From the NCBI RefSeq assembly GCF_008271745.1, contig NZ_VKKZ01000010.1:463677-527676 (forward strand): 64,000 nucleotides of DNA. Direction: 5' to 3'. The notes under the pieces were generated by a model that saw only the letters and a list, made by a program, of their open reading frames with translations, ran no database searches and was not told the DNA's origin. Numbering within the stretch: position 1 is the first letter of the stretch; each line of letters begins with the position of its first letter. Origin of the DNA: Rufibacter glacialis. GTDB taxonomy: Bacteria > Bacteroidota > Bacteroidia > Cytophagales > Hymenobacteraceae. Positions 34,411 through 41,245 of this stretch are shown one piece after another. A program made the position numbers and the translations under genes.

Positions 34411-34436
34411 AGTGTGAGTAATAGTGTGAGTGAACG
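34411..34436 (+). repeat. Probable integrase arm site, left
   Basis: AGTGTGAGTAAT followed by AGTGTGAGTGAACG: a direct repeat of AGTGTGAGT 54 nt inside the attL core. The same 26-nt arrangement, 22 of 26 identical, is at 58673-58698 near attR. Paired repeats at both ends inside the cores fit arm-type sites of a tyrosine integrase. Confidence 0.55.
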
Positions 34437-34521
34437 AGTAGAAATAGCCAAAGGCGTGCTGGTTTTGTAGTTAATCCTATCTTTCCATAGTTTCTTCAAA
34501 TAATAGGGAAGTGTGGTAAAT

Positions 34522-34558
34522 AAAAAGGTGCCCCAGCATTTTGCAAAGGCACCTTTTT
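34522..34558 (-). terminator. Terminator of the SecB-like operon
   Basis: AAAAAGGTGCC and GGCACCTTTTT with a 15-nt loop, 22 nt past the stop of the leftward SecB-like gene; T-run on the minus strand. Confidence 0.85.
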
Positions 34559-34579
34559 ATTTAGAACTTCTTTTTACAC

Positions 34580-35065
34580 CTAGCCAGCTGGCAATTCATT
34601 AGGTGGAGGAGCAGGCAGTTCAACAGCTTTATTTTCTAAAGAATTCATGAAGTTAAAAGCAGGCAATATAATTGGTGCTAATCCTGAATTAAGTGTTAAG
34701 GTTGATATGAAGGCTCGTAAAAAAGGATAGGCAATAGCAGGGGCGTTAACCCTTGCGAAATGAGATTCCAAAAATTCTTCATCAACTTCTCTAGTGGAAG
34801 CAAAGATTGCAGTAGATTGTGTATTGAGTTCCAAGAGGCCTTGAGAGTCACTGATATAAGCGACAAACCGTATGCCAAAATTTTTGATCTCTTCTATGCC
34901 TGGCCTTGTGATAGAAACTGCATGATAATCAAGCTTGAGTTTGATATCCAATGCAGTGCCTTGCGGTATGAACTCTCTATTATTGAGAATTACATTAGTT
35001 ACTTGAAAAGATTCTAGATTTATAGAAGCTAGGGGTAATCTAGTAGATGAAATAGAATCAGTCAT
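34580..35065 (-). CDS. SecB-like chaperone
   Basis: 161 residues. The C-terminal half carries the SecB core: YPFLRAFISTLTLNSG at 113-128 followed by PIILPAFNFM, equivalent to the YPFARELIS..GGFPPLLL..NF end of E. coli SecB. N-terminal part has alternating beta strands (LESFQVTNVILN, LDIKLKLDYHAV, FGIRFVAYI) as in the SecB fold. Cytoplasmic chaperone that binds unfolded protein. Bacteroidota lack a housekeeping need for this copy, and solitary SecB-like genes behind toxin-antitoxin pairs are the chaperones of TAC systems; here it follows a two-gene pair with 3 nt spacing. Last gene of the operon, with its own terminator. Its tail is Pro-rich (LPAPPPNELPAG). Confidence 0.8.
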   Translation of the reverse strand: MTDSISSTRLPLASINLESFQVTNVILNNREFIPQGTALDIKLKLDYHAVSITRPGIEEIKNFGIRFVAYISDSQGLLELNTQSTAIFASTREVDEEFLESHFARVNAPAIAYPFLRAFISTLTLNSGLAPIILPAFNFMNSLENKAVELPAPPPNELPAG

Positions 35066-35068
35066 AAA

Positions 35069-35395
35069 TTATGCGGCCATTGCGTAATTACTTTCACCCG
35101 CCAATGCTAAGTCTACAAGATAACTTTTTCCTCCTTTAACAGCTTCAGCATGTCTAACTAGGACTGCTGCAGCAAAGGTGATTTCTTGGTGGTTATTAGG
35201 GTTTTGGCCGGCATTAGTAATCTGACCTTTGGCTTCATCCATAGACGCAATCCTTCTTCCTAAGTATTCGCTTGCAGGCATACCACTTGCACCATACTCA
35301 GCGTAAGAAGCTATTTCTTGCTCAATCTGCTCTTTTGGAGTCTCTGAGAAATACTTATCGAGCAAGGCTAAAGATTTTAATTGTTGCTCTGTCAT
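35069..35395 (-). CDS. 108-residue middle gene of SecB operon, antitoxin candidate
   Basis: 108 residues from ATG at 35393-35395, which overlaps the TGA of the upstream gene as ATGA; stop is 3 nt before the SecB-like ATG. Helical N-terminus (LKSLALLDKYFSETPKEQIEQ), then YAEYGASGMPASEYLGRRI and an Ala-rich end (GGKSYLVDLALAGESNYAMAA). In TAC systems the antitoxin carries a hydrophobic C-terminal chaperone-addiction segment; this tail could play that part. No DNA-binding motif is evident. A reading from 35494 would run through the upstream gene and is not likely. Function is inferred from place only. Confidence 0.65.
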   Translation of the reverse strand: MTEQQLKSLALLDKYFSETPKEQIEQEIASYAEYGASGMPASEYLGRRIASMDEAKGQITNAGQNPNNHQEITFAAAVLVRHAEAVKGGKSYLVDLALAGESNYAMAA

Positions 35396-36003
35396 GATGT
35401 ATATTCTTCTGGATAAATAATTCTTAAGTCGCGCAAAAGTACCGTGCTTTTCGTGAGTAAACAAATAAAGATTGCGGCGTTCAAATTTGTCCACCCTCTT
35501 TTACTATGAACGAACTTTAATGTTTTGTAGTGTTCACTCAAATTCATGTCCACAGCCCTAATCGCTTGATATTCAAATGCCCCCTTCTCTTTTTTATTTA
35601 TATCAACTAGGTACCTTATAACACCCGCAAGATCTAATTGGTGCAATCCATATTTAGTGATTAAGGCTTCAAGATAAAGCACGTCTCCTCTGTTCCCTAC
35701 TAAATCTAGCAAAATAGATTCATCTAAAGTCAGTTTAGCCTCACAGATCATATAAGGTTTTTTTATCCTTATCTCTCCCCAAAGATGAGCTAGATCAAGG
35801 TTGTTGTCCCAAAAATAGTACCCATCTGTCAGATAGGCCGTTTTACTTTCGCATTTAAAGGGAGCATGGTTTTCAACATGATCAGGATTACCTCTATCTT
35901 CTACTGTATGATGACCAATCGTTTCCAAACTGAAAATATATTTGCCTCTAAATGTACACAACCACCTAATCTTTACCAACACCATCCTAAGCATGCTCTT
36001 CAA
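35392..36003 (-). CDS. Unrecognised protein, toxin candidate with possible ART-like motif
   Basis: Up to 203 residues; ATGs at 36003, 35994 and 35985 are all possible. Central block HHTVEDRGNP (about 31-40) and, after a short gap, LTDGYYFWDNNLDLAHLWG (about 58-76) followed by a beta strand YMICEAKL. The pattern histidine, then G-x-YFW-x6-A-x-x-WG resembles the HG(T/S) and G-x-GFY-x-T..A-x-WA motifs of ADP-ribosyltransferase-like proteins such as DUF3990. This is a weak, by-eye likeness. The C-terminus (NLNAAIFICLLTKSTVLL) is conserved-looking. First of three coupled genes: TGA overlaps the next ATG. AT-rich compared with neighbours. Alternatives: other effector or phage-defence protein. Confidence 0.6.
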   Translation of the reverse strand: MKSMLRMVLVKIRWLCTFRGKYIFSLETIGHHTVEDRGNPDHVENHAPFKCESKTAYLTDGYYFWDNNLDLAHLWGEIRIKKPYMICEAKLTLDESILLDLVGNRGDVLYLEALITKYGLHQLDLAGVIRYLVDINKKEKGAFEYQAIRAVDMNLSEHYKTLKFVHSKRGWTNLNAAIFICLLTKSTVLLRDLRIIYPEEYTS

Positions 36004-36133
36004 ATAAGCTTGCGGAAGAAGGTAGCCTCTTACCTCTCCACGCTAAACACCAGCACCCAGCCGCCACATAGCCATACTGCGCTTTGAACAGCTCCAGTGC
36101 ACTCCTGAGGCTGCCCAGCACTTAAAATTAGGT

Positions 36134-36400
36134 GCTCAGTCTCTCGTACTATAGTTACTACCCTAATAAACAATCGAAGAGCTGTTTTACAGAAAAGTAT
36201 TAAAAACCAAGCTTTTGAGGCAGGCTTCTGGTGTGACACGCTCACCTCAAAAGTGCATGAAGGGGAACGCTCAGTCAGGCGTACTATAGTCTACTACCGT
36301 AGTAAACAGCAAAGGTGTAGTTTTCAGAAATGAACCGAAAAGTAGGCTTAAAAGGCAGGCACCTCTCGTGACACGCTTTTCCAAAAAATCATGAGGGGAA
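36134..36400. repeat. Two imperfect ~133-bp tandem repeats
   Basis: Copy A (36134-36266) and copy B (36269-36400) both begin GCTCAGTC, continue CGTACTATAGT, ACTACC, TAGTAAAC or TAATAAAC, then ...GGCAGGC, GTGACACGCT and end ATGA(A)GGGGAA. A shorter decayed third copy may lie at 36520-36590 (GAAACGTAGACTTGCTAGG ... GGCACCTCT). No gene is supported in 36004-36835. Local palindromes ACTATAGT and ACTACCGTAGT sit inside each copy. Could be an origin, regulator array or RNA gene. Confidence 0.55.
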
Positions 36401-36835
36401 AGAGGGGGGTGGCGAGGTCTAAATGTTTTCGTTTCCCCTTTTTAAATGACCGGGGGGGGTTGTTAAGTGTGGGTACCCTCCTTGAACAGGTTCATTGAAT
36501 ATTCCTCAATAGGTATTATAAAACGATCCAAAAAACCGTGAAACGTAGACTTGCTAGGAAAAGGGCAGAAAAGGCACCTCTCTAGTAGCAAAACTACTTT
36601 CGCAATTGTCCCTCAGATTTCCACCTTCAAATAAATCGGACGGGAGTTTGTCCAGTCCCCGTGCGAAAATTTAAATTTGCCGATCCGTCACAGGATAATT
36701 TTGATTTAGAAGAGGCGAGTTCTTCTAAATCAATAGAAATCGCACAAATAAGTGCATCTTAATAGGTTATAAATCCTTAAAAAAGGCCAAAACCCCGTCC
36801 TTTTTTCCGCTTCTCCTAGGCTGCACCTTTGGCCC

Positions 36836-36979
36836 ATGAGAACAAAAGACCTACAGCGACCCACAGAGAGGGTTAAGAAAGTGACAGAATTTTTAGAGAT
36901 GGAAAAGCGCCTCATTGAACTGGTGAGGCTTGTTTGGCCATGCATTGAATACCTGAAAGATTTTCTGAAGGATACCTAA
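36836..36979 (+). CDS. Small helical protein, first gene of HTH operon
   Basis: 47 residues, ATG at 36836, TAA at 36977-36979, next ATG 3 nt later. Highly charged, amphipathic helix (ERVKKVTEFLEMEKRLIEL) ending VWPCIEYLKDFLKDT. Not recognised. Its tight spacing to the following coding unit is the main evidence. Confidence 0.5.
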   Translation: MRTKDLQRPTERVKKVTEFLEMEKRLIELVRLVWPCIEYLKDFLKDT

Positions 36980-36982
36980 TTC

Positions 36983-37396
36983 ATGATACACATGAAAGCA
37001 ATACTGCATCAGCGCCCTGGGAACACCTGGACGTTCGAGATTGATTTTCCAGCCTTCACTGATGAACACCTAGTTATCCTGATAGAGGAGGGTATCAAAA
37101 ACCTAGTATCGACTCAGCTAAGCGAAGCCATAGGAGAGGCCCTGATCATTGGGCCAATGGATGCTGCGAGAATCATGGGGTACAGAACCACCGACCCCGT
37201 ACACCGGTTTATAGACCTCCCTGACAAGCACCCCTAGAAACTGCACTGCGTTGCCCATTTAGATAAACGCTTTCGCAGGATAAGACTGGCCGAGATCAAA
37301 CGGTGGGGCATTGCCATGGAGGATCCGCACATTCTCCAGCGCATCTACCAATTCGAGAGGAGAAGCAAAAACAAACCTAATTATAAACAACCATGA
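36983..37396 (+). pseudogene. Small HTH-like protein broken by in-frame amber codon
   Basis: ATG at 36983; the frame is open except for TAG at 37235-37237, then continues 52 codons to TGA at 37394-37396. The 84-residue first part plus the downstream part align with the next gene (37393-37782): FPAFTDEHL/IPAFTDPRRL, LIIGPMDAARIMGYRT/LYLTIPQACELLNIKT, LPDKHP/LPVKHP, then after the stop RLAEIKRWG/SLANLKEWA. The final TGA overlaps the next ATG as ATGA, showing that the original gene ran through. MerR/HTH_17-like DNA-binding protein by inference. Confidence 0.75.
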
Positions 37397-37782
37397 ATGT
37401 AACCATCATAGCGTCTGAGGGCCCCATCTGGGAATTACGATGTGACATACCTGCCTTTACAGATCCCCGCAGATTGGAGAAGATCCGTGAGGAAGCCTAT
37501 AAAGAAGCTTACATACAGCATTTTACCAAGCAAATGGAGGGCGCTCTTTATCTGACCATCCCACAAGCTTGTGAGCTATTGAATATCAAAACCCCCTCCA
37601 CTCTTAGGGGTTACGGTAAATTGCCGGTCAAGCACCCCCGATACCTGGAGATAAGCGATTTCGGATCCACATTGCTCCAACGAATCAGCCTTGCCAACTT
37701 GAAGGAGTGGGCTGACCGCCTCGGCAAGAAGGAAACCAAGGATAAGATCACCGCCTATGCGGCAAAGCACGCCAAACCTTAG
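37393..37782 (+). CDS. Small HTH_17-like DNA-binding protein
   Basis: 129 residues, intact paralogue of the broken gene before it. N-terminal strand pair and FTDPRRLEKIREEAYKEAY helix, then a helix-turn-helix-like LYLTIPQACELLNIKTPSTL (about 53-72) and a wing-like KLPVKHPRYLEI. Lys-rich C-terminus. Probably binds DNA; may control the element or the repeat array at 36134. Not matched to a named family. Confidence 0.6.
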   Translation: MNVTIIASEGPIWELRCDIPAFTDPRRLEKIREEAYKEAYIQHFTKQMEGALYLTIPQACELLNIKTPSTLRGYGKLPVKHPRYLEISDFGSTLLQRISLANLKEWADRLGKKETKDKITAYAAKHAKP

Positions 37783-37785
37783 CCC

Positions 37786-38079
37786 ATGGCAACGATTGAG
37801 GTAGTTACCCCGGGAGAACTGAAGGCGCTGCTGGAATGGAAGCAACGGGTGGAGAAACGGCTACAGCAGCTGGAGTCGCTACTTGAGGAATGGGTAAGTC
37901 AGACAAAAGCCATGAAAGTCACTGGCTTGTCAAAGTCCGGTATCATTGCGGAAAGGAAGCGCCCCGAAACCCTGCTGGTCTACAAGATGGAGGGGGAGAC
38001 AGGGAAGAAGCCGGTTTACTTTCTTAAGTCCCTGATCGCTTATAATGACAGTAAAACCGTCAGGCGACACAGGGTTTAG
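37786..38079 (+). CDS. Small coiled-coil/HTH protein
   Basis: 97 residues, 3 nt after the previous stop. N-terminal coiled coil (LLEWKQRVEKRLQQLESLLEEW, about 14-36, given here in part) and an excisionase-type HTH: MKVTGLSKSGIIAERKRP (about 43-60) then a wing (YKMEGETGKKPVYFLKSLI). Fits the HTH_17-like single-domain proteins common in Bacteroidetes mobile DNA. Last gene of the four-gene rightward operon. Confidence 0.65.
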   Translation: MATIEVVTPGELKALLEWKQRVEKRLQQLESLLEEWVSQTKAMKVTGLSKSGIIAERKRPETLLVYKMEGETGKKPVYFLKSLIAYNDSKTVRRHRV

Positions 38080-38123
38080 CTTGAATGTCTACATTTGATA
38101 GCACCCAAATACTACCTGGCAAT

Positions 38124-38258
38124 CTAATCAAATAACCATTTACCAGCTTTAAACAGGGCGAATAGGGCAAGAATCACTAACCCTAGCATTAGCCTTGGTT
38201 TCATGCGGTACCAAAGCCAGTCGTTGTAGTCCCAGTCGCGGCGTTCTCAGTTACGCAT
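38124..38258 (-). pseudogene. Small one-helix membrane protein with in-frame TGA at codon 4
   Basis: ATG at 38256-38258, CGT AAC TGA, then an open frame of 40 codons to TAG at 38124. After the stop: ERRDWDYNDWLWYRMKPRL, then a hydrophobic helix (LMLGLVILALFALFKAG). A TGG-to-TGA change of a tryptophan is the simplest reading. A start at the inner ATG would leave only 26 residues. Support is composition and frame only. The rest of 38080-38393 holds nothing I can support. Confidence 0.4.
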
Positions 38259-38393
38259 GCTGTTAAATAAGGGGGTAATCACATGACTGTTAATGGAGTT
38301 AGCGCACCTGTAAATAAAGTCTACTTTTGTCACTAACCCAAACCATTTCATTTCTGTTCTTAGGGAAACAATGTTCAACTAAATTCAGAATTA

Positions 38394-38645
38394 ATGAGTT
38401 ACTTCGCCAAATTGGAGCTTGACTGCTTCCCACAACCTAATGAACAAAGGCTTGATTGGTCTCAGATAAGGCACCTGCTGTGCCGCCGCCTGATGTTCTT
38501 GAAATATGACTTTACATCGCCAGATGAAGTGGGTATCATAGATTGGAAAATTCAGCGGATAGATGACCGAAGGCTTGATGTCTTAATTGAATGGGAGCAC
38601 CTTTCAAGCCCTAGAAGGAGCCCATTACCAAGGTACTTCCAGTAA
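38394..38645 (+). CDS. Hypothetical protein
   Basis: 83 residues. Mixed helix/strand composition (LDWSQIRHLLCRRLMFLKYDF, RLDVLIEWEHL), basic Pro-rich end. No signal or known domain. Alone between convergent or divergent neighbours; ends 55 nt before the convergent gene at 38700. Confidence 0.5.
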   Translation: MSYFAKLELDCFPQPNEQRLDWSQIRHLLCRRLMFLKYDFTSPDEVGIIDWKIQRIDDRRLDVLIEWEHLSSPRRSPLPRYFQ

Positions 38646-38699
38646 AACGCGGTTTGTACATGTCCAGGTTTAAGAACGGCTTTAACGATGAAGAAAATG

Positions 38700-39212
38700 T
38701 TATTCCAATACTTGAATGACATTCCCGTTGAAGTCCGCCTTAGCAGAAACAGTGTTCAGCACTTTAGCGCCGTAAGCGTTGTCCCCTCTGAACTTCATAT
38801 ATACCAAAAGATAATCACCTTTATCAAGGTAGCTGGTCTCCTCATGCTCAAAGCTATCAGGGTCATTCATGCTCTTCTTTACCATTTTAACTAGTTGCCT
38901 GTGAGACCCGTCCCAACCGCTGAACTGTTTCTTGATCAGTTCTTCCCTTTGTTCGGTAGAGTAGGAGGGTTCTGAGGGTGCGCGCGCAATGCTTTGGGTA
39001 AGGTTCGTGCTGGTGGTGTCTACAGTCAAACTTGTATCTGTCTCTAGCACTAAATCAGATGGAAGTACGCCTGCCTCAGCCCGGGCCTTTAATTCGGTTG
39101 AGTTCTCAGAGGATGTCTTCTGTTTCACGTTGATAACGAAGCCAATGACCAAAATAATGATCAAGACCTGTACCCAAATCTTTTTGAACCAATCTTTAGA
39201 TTGAATCTTCAT
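38700..39212 (-). CDS. Membrane-anchored protein of Bacteroidetes mobile elements
   Basis: 170 residues from ATG at 39210-39212. One N-terminal membrane helix (KKIWVQVLIIILVIGFVIN), a Ser/Thr-rich linker, and a compact C-terminal domain: GWDGSHRQLVKMVKKSMNDP followed by DSFEHEETSYLDKGDYLLVY and a beta end NGNVIQVL. I know this domain as a recurrent unnamed family in prophages and plasmids of the phylum; function unknown. It sits downstream of the tail genes, a usual place for lysogenic-conversion genes. Confidence 0.6.
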   Translation of the reverse strand: MKIQSKDWFKKIWVQVLIIILVIGFVINVKQKTSSENSTELKARAEAGVLPSDLVLETDTSLTVDTTSTNLTQSIARAPSEPSYSTEQREELIKKQFSGWDGSHRQLVKMVKKSMNDPDSFEHEETSYLDKGDYLLVYMKFRGDNAYGAKVLNTVSAKADFNGNVIQVLE

Positions 39213-39254
39213 GGTAAATGAATTTGAAATACGATGGTTGCTGCAGATTAACAT

Positions 39255-39286
39255 AAAAGAGCCTTCAGATATCCAAAGGCTCTTTT
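39255..39286 (-). terminator. Hairpin terminator
   Basis: AAAAGAGCC and GGCTCTTTT with a 14-nt loop, between the lipoprotein gene ending at 39314 and the gene starting at 39212; T-run on the minus strand. Confidence 0.75.
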
Positions 39287-39313
39287 AAAAACTTAAAATT
39301 TTATATCAAACTT

Positions 39314-40192
39314 CTAAGGCACACTAAAAACCCTATGCTTGAGTAGTAATGCAGATATAAATCCGTTTATAGTTTCAGCACCACCTCCTAATGTGTTGTA
39401 AACACCCACCACTCTAGGTGTGATTCTAGTGTTGGAGTCGTATATTTTAGATTTGATAGTCGCCATAGACATAATAGCGTTCTGGACAGTAGTCATGTTG
39501 ATTTCGCTAGGCATTGGAATTAAAGGAGAAATATCCTCTCCACTAATACCTAAAGTTTGCACAACTAACGTTCCAGTAATTTGTTTGGCACTAGCTGCAG
39601 CACCTAATGCAAATAGATTCCCCAGATCTACCTCACCTTCATTAACTCTTATATTAGCAGTTAATCGAATTCCAACCCCTAGATAAACAGGTACAAGTGC
39701 ATCTGGATCATTTCCTCTTTGTCCAGGTACTAAATTTGTAGTATCCACATGAAAGAGAGTTGCCTTTAAGGTTGGTTTGCCATCACTTGATTTTGTTGGT
39801 TCGGATGAACCGGCAGTATACTCCTGGGATAATTTAACTCCGAAAGATTCAGTACTAAATTTAATATAATCAAGTATTACTACATAACTTTTCCCCTTAT
39901 ATCCTGCTTTAGCTGGCCCAAAATTTACCCCTCCCTCTCCAGTAATTTCCCCAATGGCTAACCGCATGGTTTCATCAGGAAGAGCTTGTAATACCCTCTG
40001 AGGAAGAGGGAGCGCTTGCGGCCCGCTAGGGGAAGGAGCATACTTGATTATCACAGGTAAAGGATCCATTGGGTGATATCCAAAGGTCTTAGCATTTTCA
40101 GGGTCACCTGGTGTTTTTACTGGGAATTTAATACCACAACTAAATGTAAAAAATGCCAACAATAAAATAAGATTTGTATAAAGTAACTTCAT
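39314..40192 (-). CDS. Lipoprotein, unknown function
   Basis: 292 residues, lipoprotein signal FTFSC with Cys at about 19. Pro-rich early part (PVKTPGDPEN, YAPSPSGPQALPLPQ), later beta-rich region (KSYVVILDYIKFS, VPVYLGVGIRLTANIRV). No known domain. Surface or periplasmic anchoring expected. AT-rich DNA; no partner gene evident. The 40193-40395 gap is empty AT-rich sequence. Confidence 0.65.
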   Translation of the reverse strand: MKLLYTNLILLLAFFTFSCGIKFPVKTPGDPENAKTFGYHPMDPLPVIIKYAPSPSGPQALPLPQRVLQALPDETMRLAIGEITGEGGVNFGPAKAGYKGKSYVVILDYIKFSTESFGVKLSQEYTAGSSEPTKSSDGKPTLKATLFHVDTTNLVPGQRGNDPDALVPVYLGVGIRLTANIRVNEGEVDLGNLFALGAAASAKQITGTLVVQTLGISGEDISPLIPMPSEINMTTVQNAIMSMATIKSKIYDSNTRITPRVVGVYNTLGGGAETINGFISALLLKHRVFSVP

Positions 40193-40395
40193 AAGATTTA
40201 GAAAATTATATTTTGTAGATAATAAAGGGAAAATATAAATAAATCCACAAGAAACATATACCTATAACTAGGTAATTTCCATGCCTTGAAGTGACTGATT
40301 ATAATTTTAGTTAAACATATTGAACCAACTTTAATTTATTATTAATCATTTTTGAAGGCCCTTGAAATGTCTAGCCTATTCAATCAGCCTCCTAT

Positions 40396-40959
40396 TTAAA
40401 CAACTATTAGTTCCTGATCAGAAGCTCCCAACTTGCGCATGATGCTAAGGTACTTTTTGGTGGGCTTCCCCGCATACATGGTCCTAAAATGCCTGCTGTA
40501 CAGCTGCTCATAGAGTTTGTCATGACCGAACTCCCTGGCGAAATACTTGTCCAACTTCCTGCCGTACTTGCTGTAGGTCTGGGTTTCGTACATGCACCCG
40601 CCGTATGCCTCCCGGTGCAGGAACCTGTCCCCCACCAGGTACAGAAACCTGCATCTCTTCCCCGTCTGGGGGCAGACGAAGTACCACAGTTCCCCCTTGC
40701 CCAGGTTGGAGGGCAGGGTTACCAAGTTCACCCGGTAAGAGATACTCTTGCCTCCCTTGCCGTAGTCCAGCTCCAGATAGCACCCAGTGCAGATATTCAC
40801 CGTAATGCTAATGCTGCCTGTCTTCCTCCCCTGCCTGCTCCAGGTGACAGTGCCGGTTTTGAAGGATTCAGGCTCCAGGTAGCCCCACTTCTTAAGGTCT
40901 GAGACAGAGACCTTTTTAACGTCATCATAGAGTATTGGGGAGCTTCCGTGCCGTGCCAT
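40396..40959 (-). CDS. Phage-type protein with putative zinc site
   Basis: 187 residues. Cysteines pair as ICTGCYLEL (about 57-60) and FVCPQTGKRCRFLYLV (about 91-98), suggesting a zinc ribbon; a basic C-terminal region follows (RHFRTMYAGKPTKKYLSIMRKL). The type (W/YF-x-CP-x-TGK-x-CRxLYL) is common in small proteins of Bacteroidetes prophages, not named. Leftward, downstream of the tape-measure gene. Confidence 0.6.
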   Translation of the reverse strand: MARHGSSPILYDDVKKVSVSDLKKWGYLEPESFKTGTVTWSRQGRKTGSISITVNICTGCYLELDYGKGGKSISYRVNLVTLPSNLGKGELWYFVCPQTGKRCRFLYLVGDRFLHREAYGGCMYETQTYSKYGRKLDKYFAREFGHDKLYEQLYSRHFRTMYAGKPTKKYLSIMRKLGASDQELIVV

Positions 40960-40995
40960 AGGTAAAGGTGTTTATCACTGTTATAACCTAAATCC

Positions 40996-41193
40996 CTAGG
41001 GAATAAGGGGGTTTAATCTTCCTTCCGGATTTGGATCATTCTGAAGCTTTTCCGCTTTCGGGATCTTACTGCCCAAGGCCTTTATGGACTGGGCCAACCC
41101 TCTCCCTTTCGGGCTCTCTGCCTCCTGCTTGGTCATGCGGAGGTACCTGGCCATCTTGGCTGAATACTCCTCTTCAAGACAATGTGAATTCAT
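40996..41193 (-). CDS. Small basic hypothetical protein
   Basis: 65 residues, ATG at 41191-41193, between tape-measure stop and the zinc-site protein, same strand. Helical (SAKMARYLRMTKQEAESPKG), Lys/Pro-rich end. No recognised domain; its position in a gap on the coding strand is the only support. Confidence 0.4.
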   Translation of the reverse strand: MNSHCLEEEYSAKMARYLRMTKQEAESPKGRGLAQSIKALGSKIPKAEKLQNDPNPEGRLNPLIP

Positions 41194-41245
41194 TAAGTCA
41201 TGCCAATCTATAAATACATAAATTTAGAAGTGCACAATTACAGGT

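Noticed and set aside
36983-38258. Alternative genetic code (TAG or TGA reassigned) in the element
   Set aside because: Other element genes end normally at TAG and TGA, and no suppressor tRNA is visible; two nonsense mutations in small genes are simpler.
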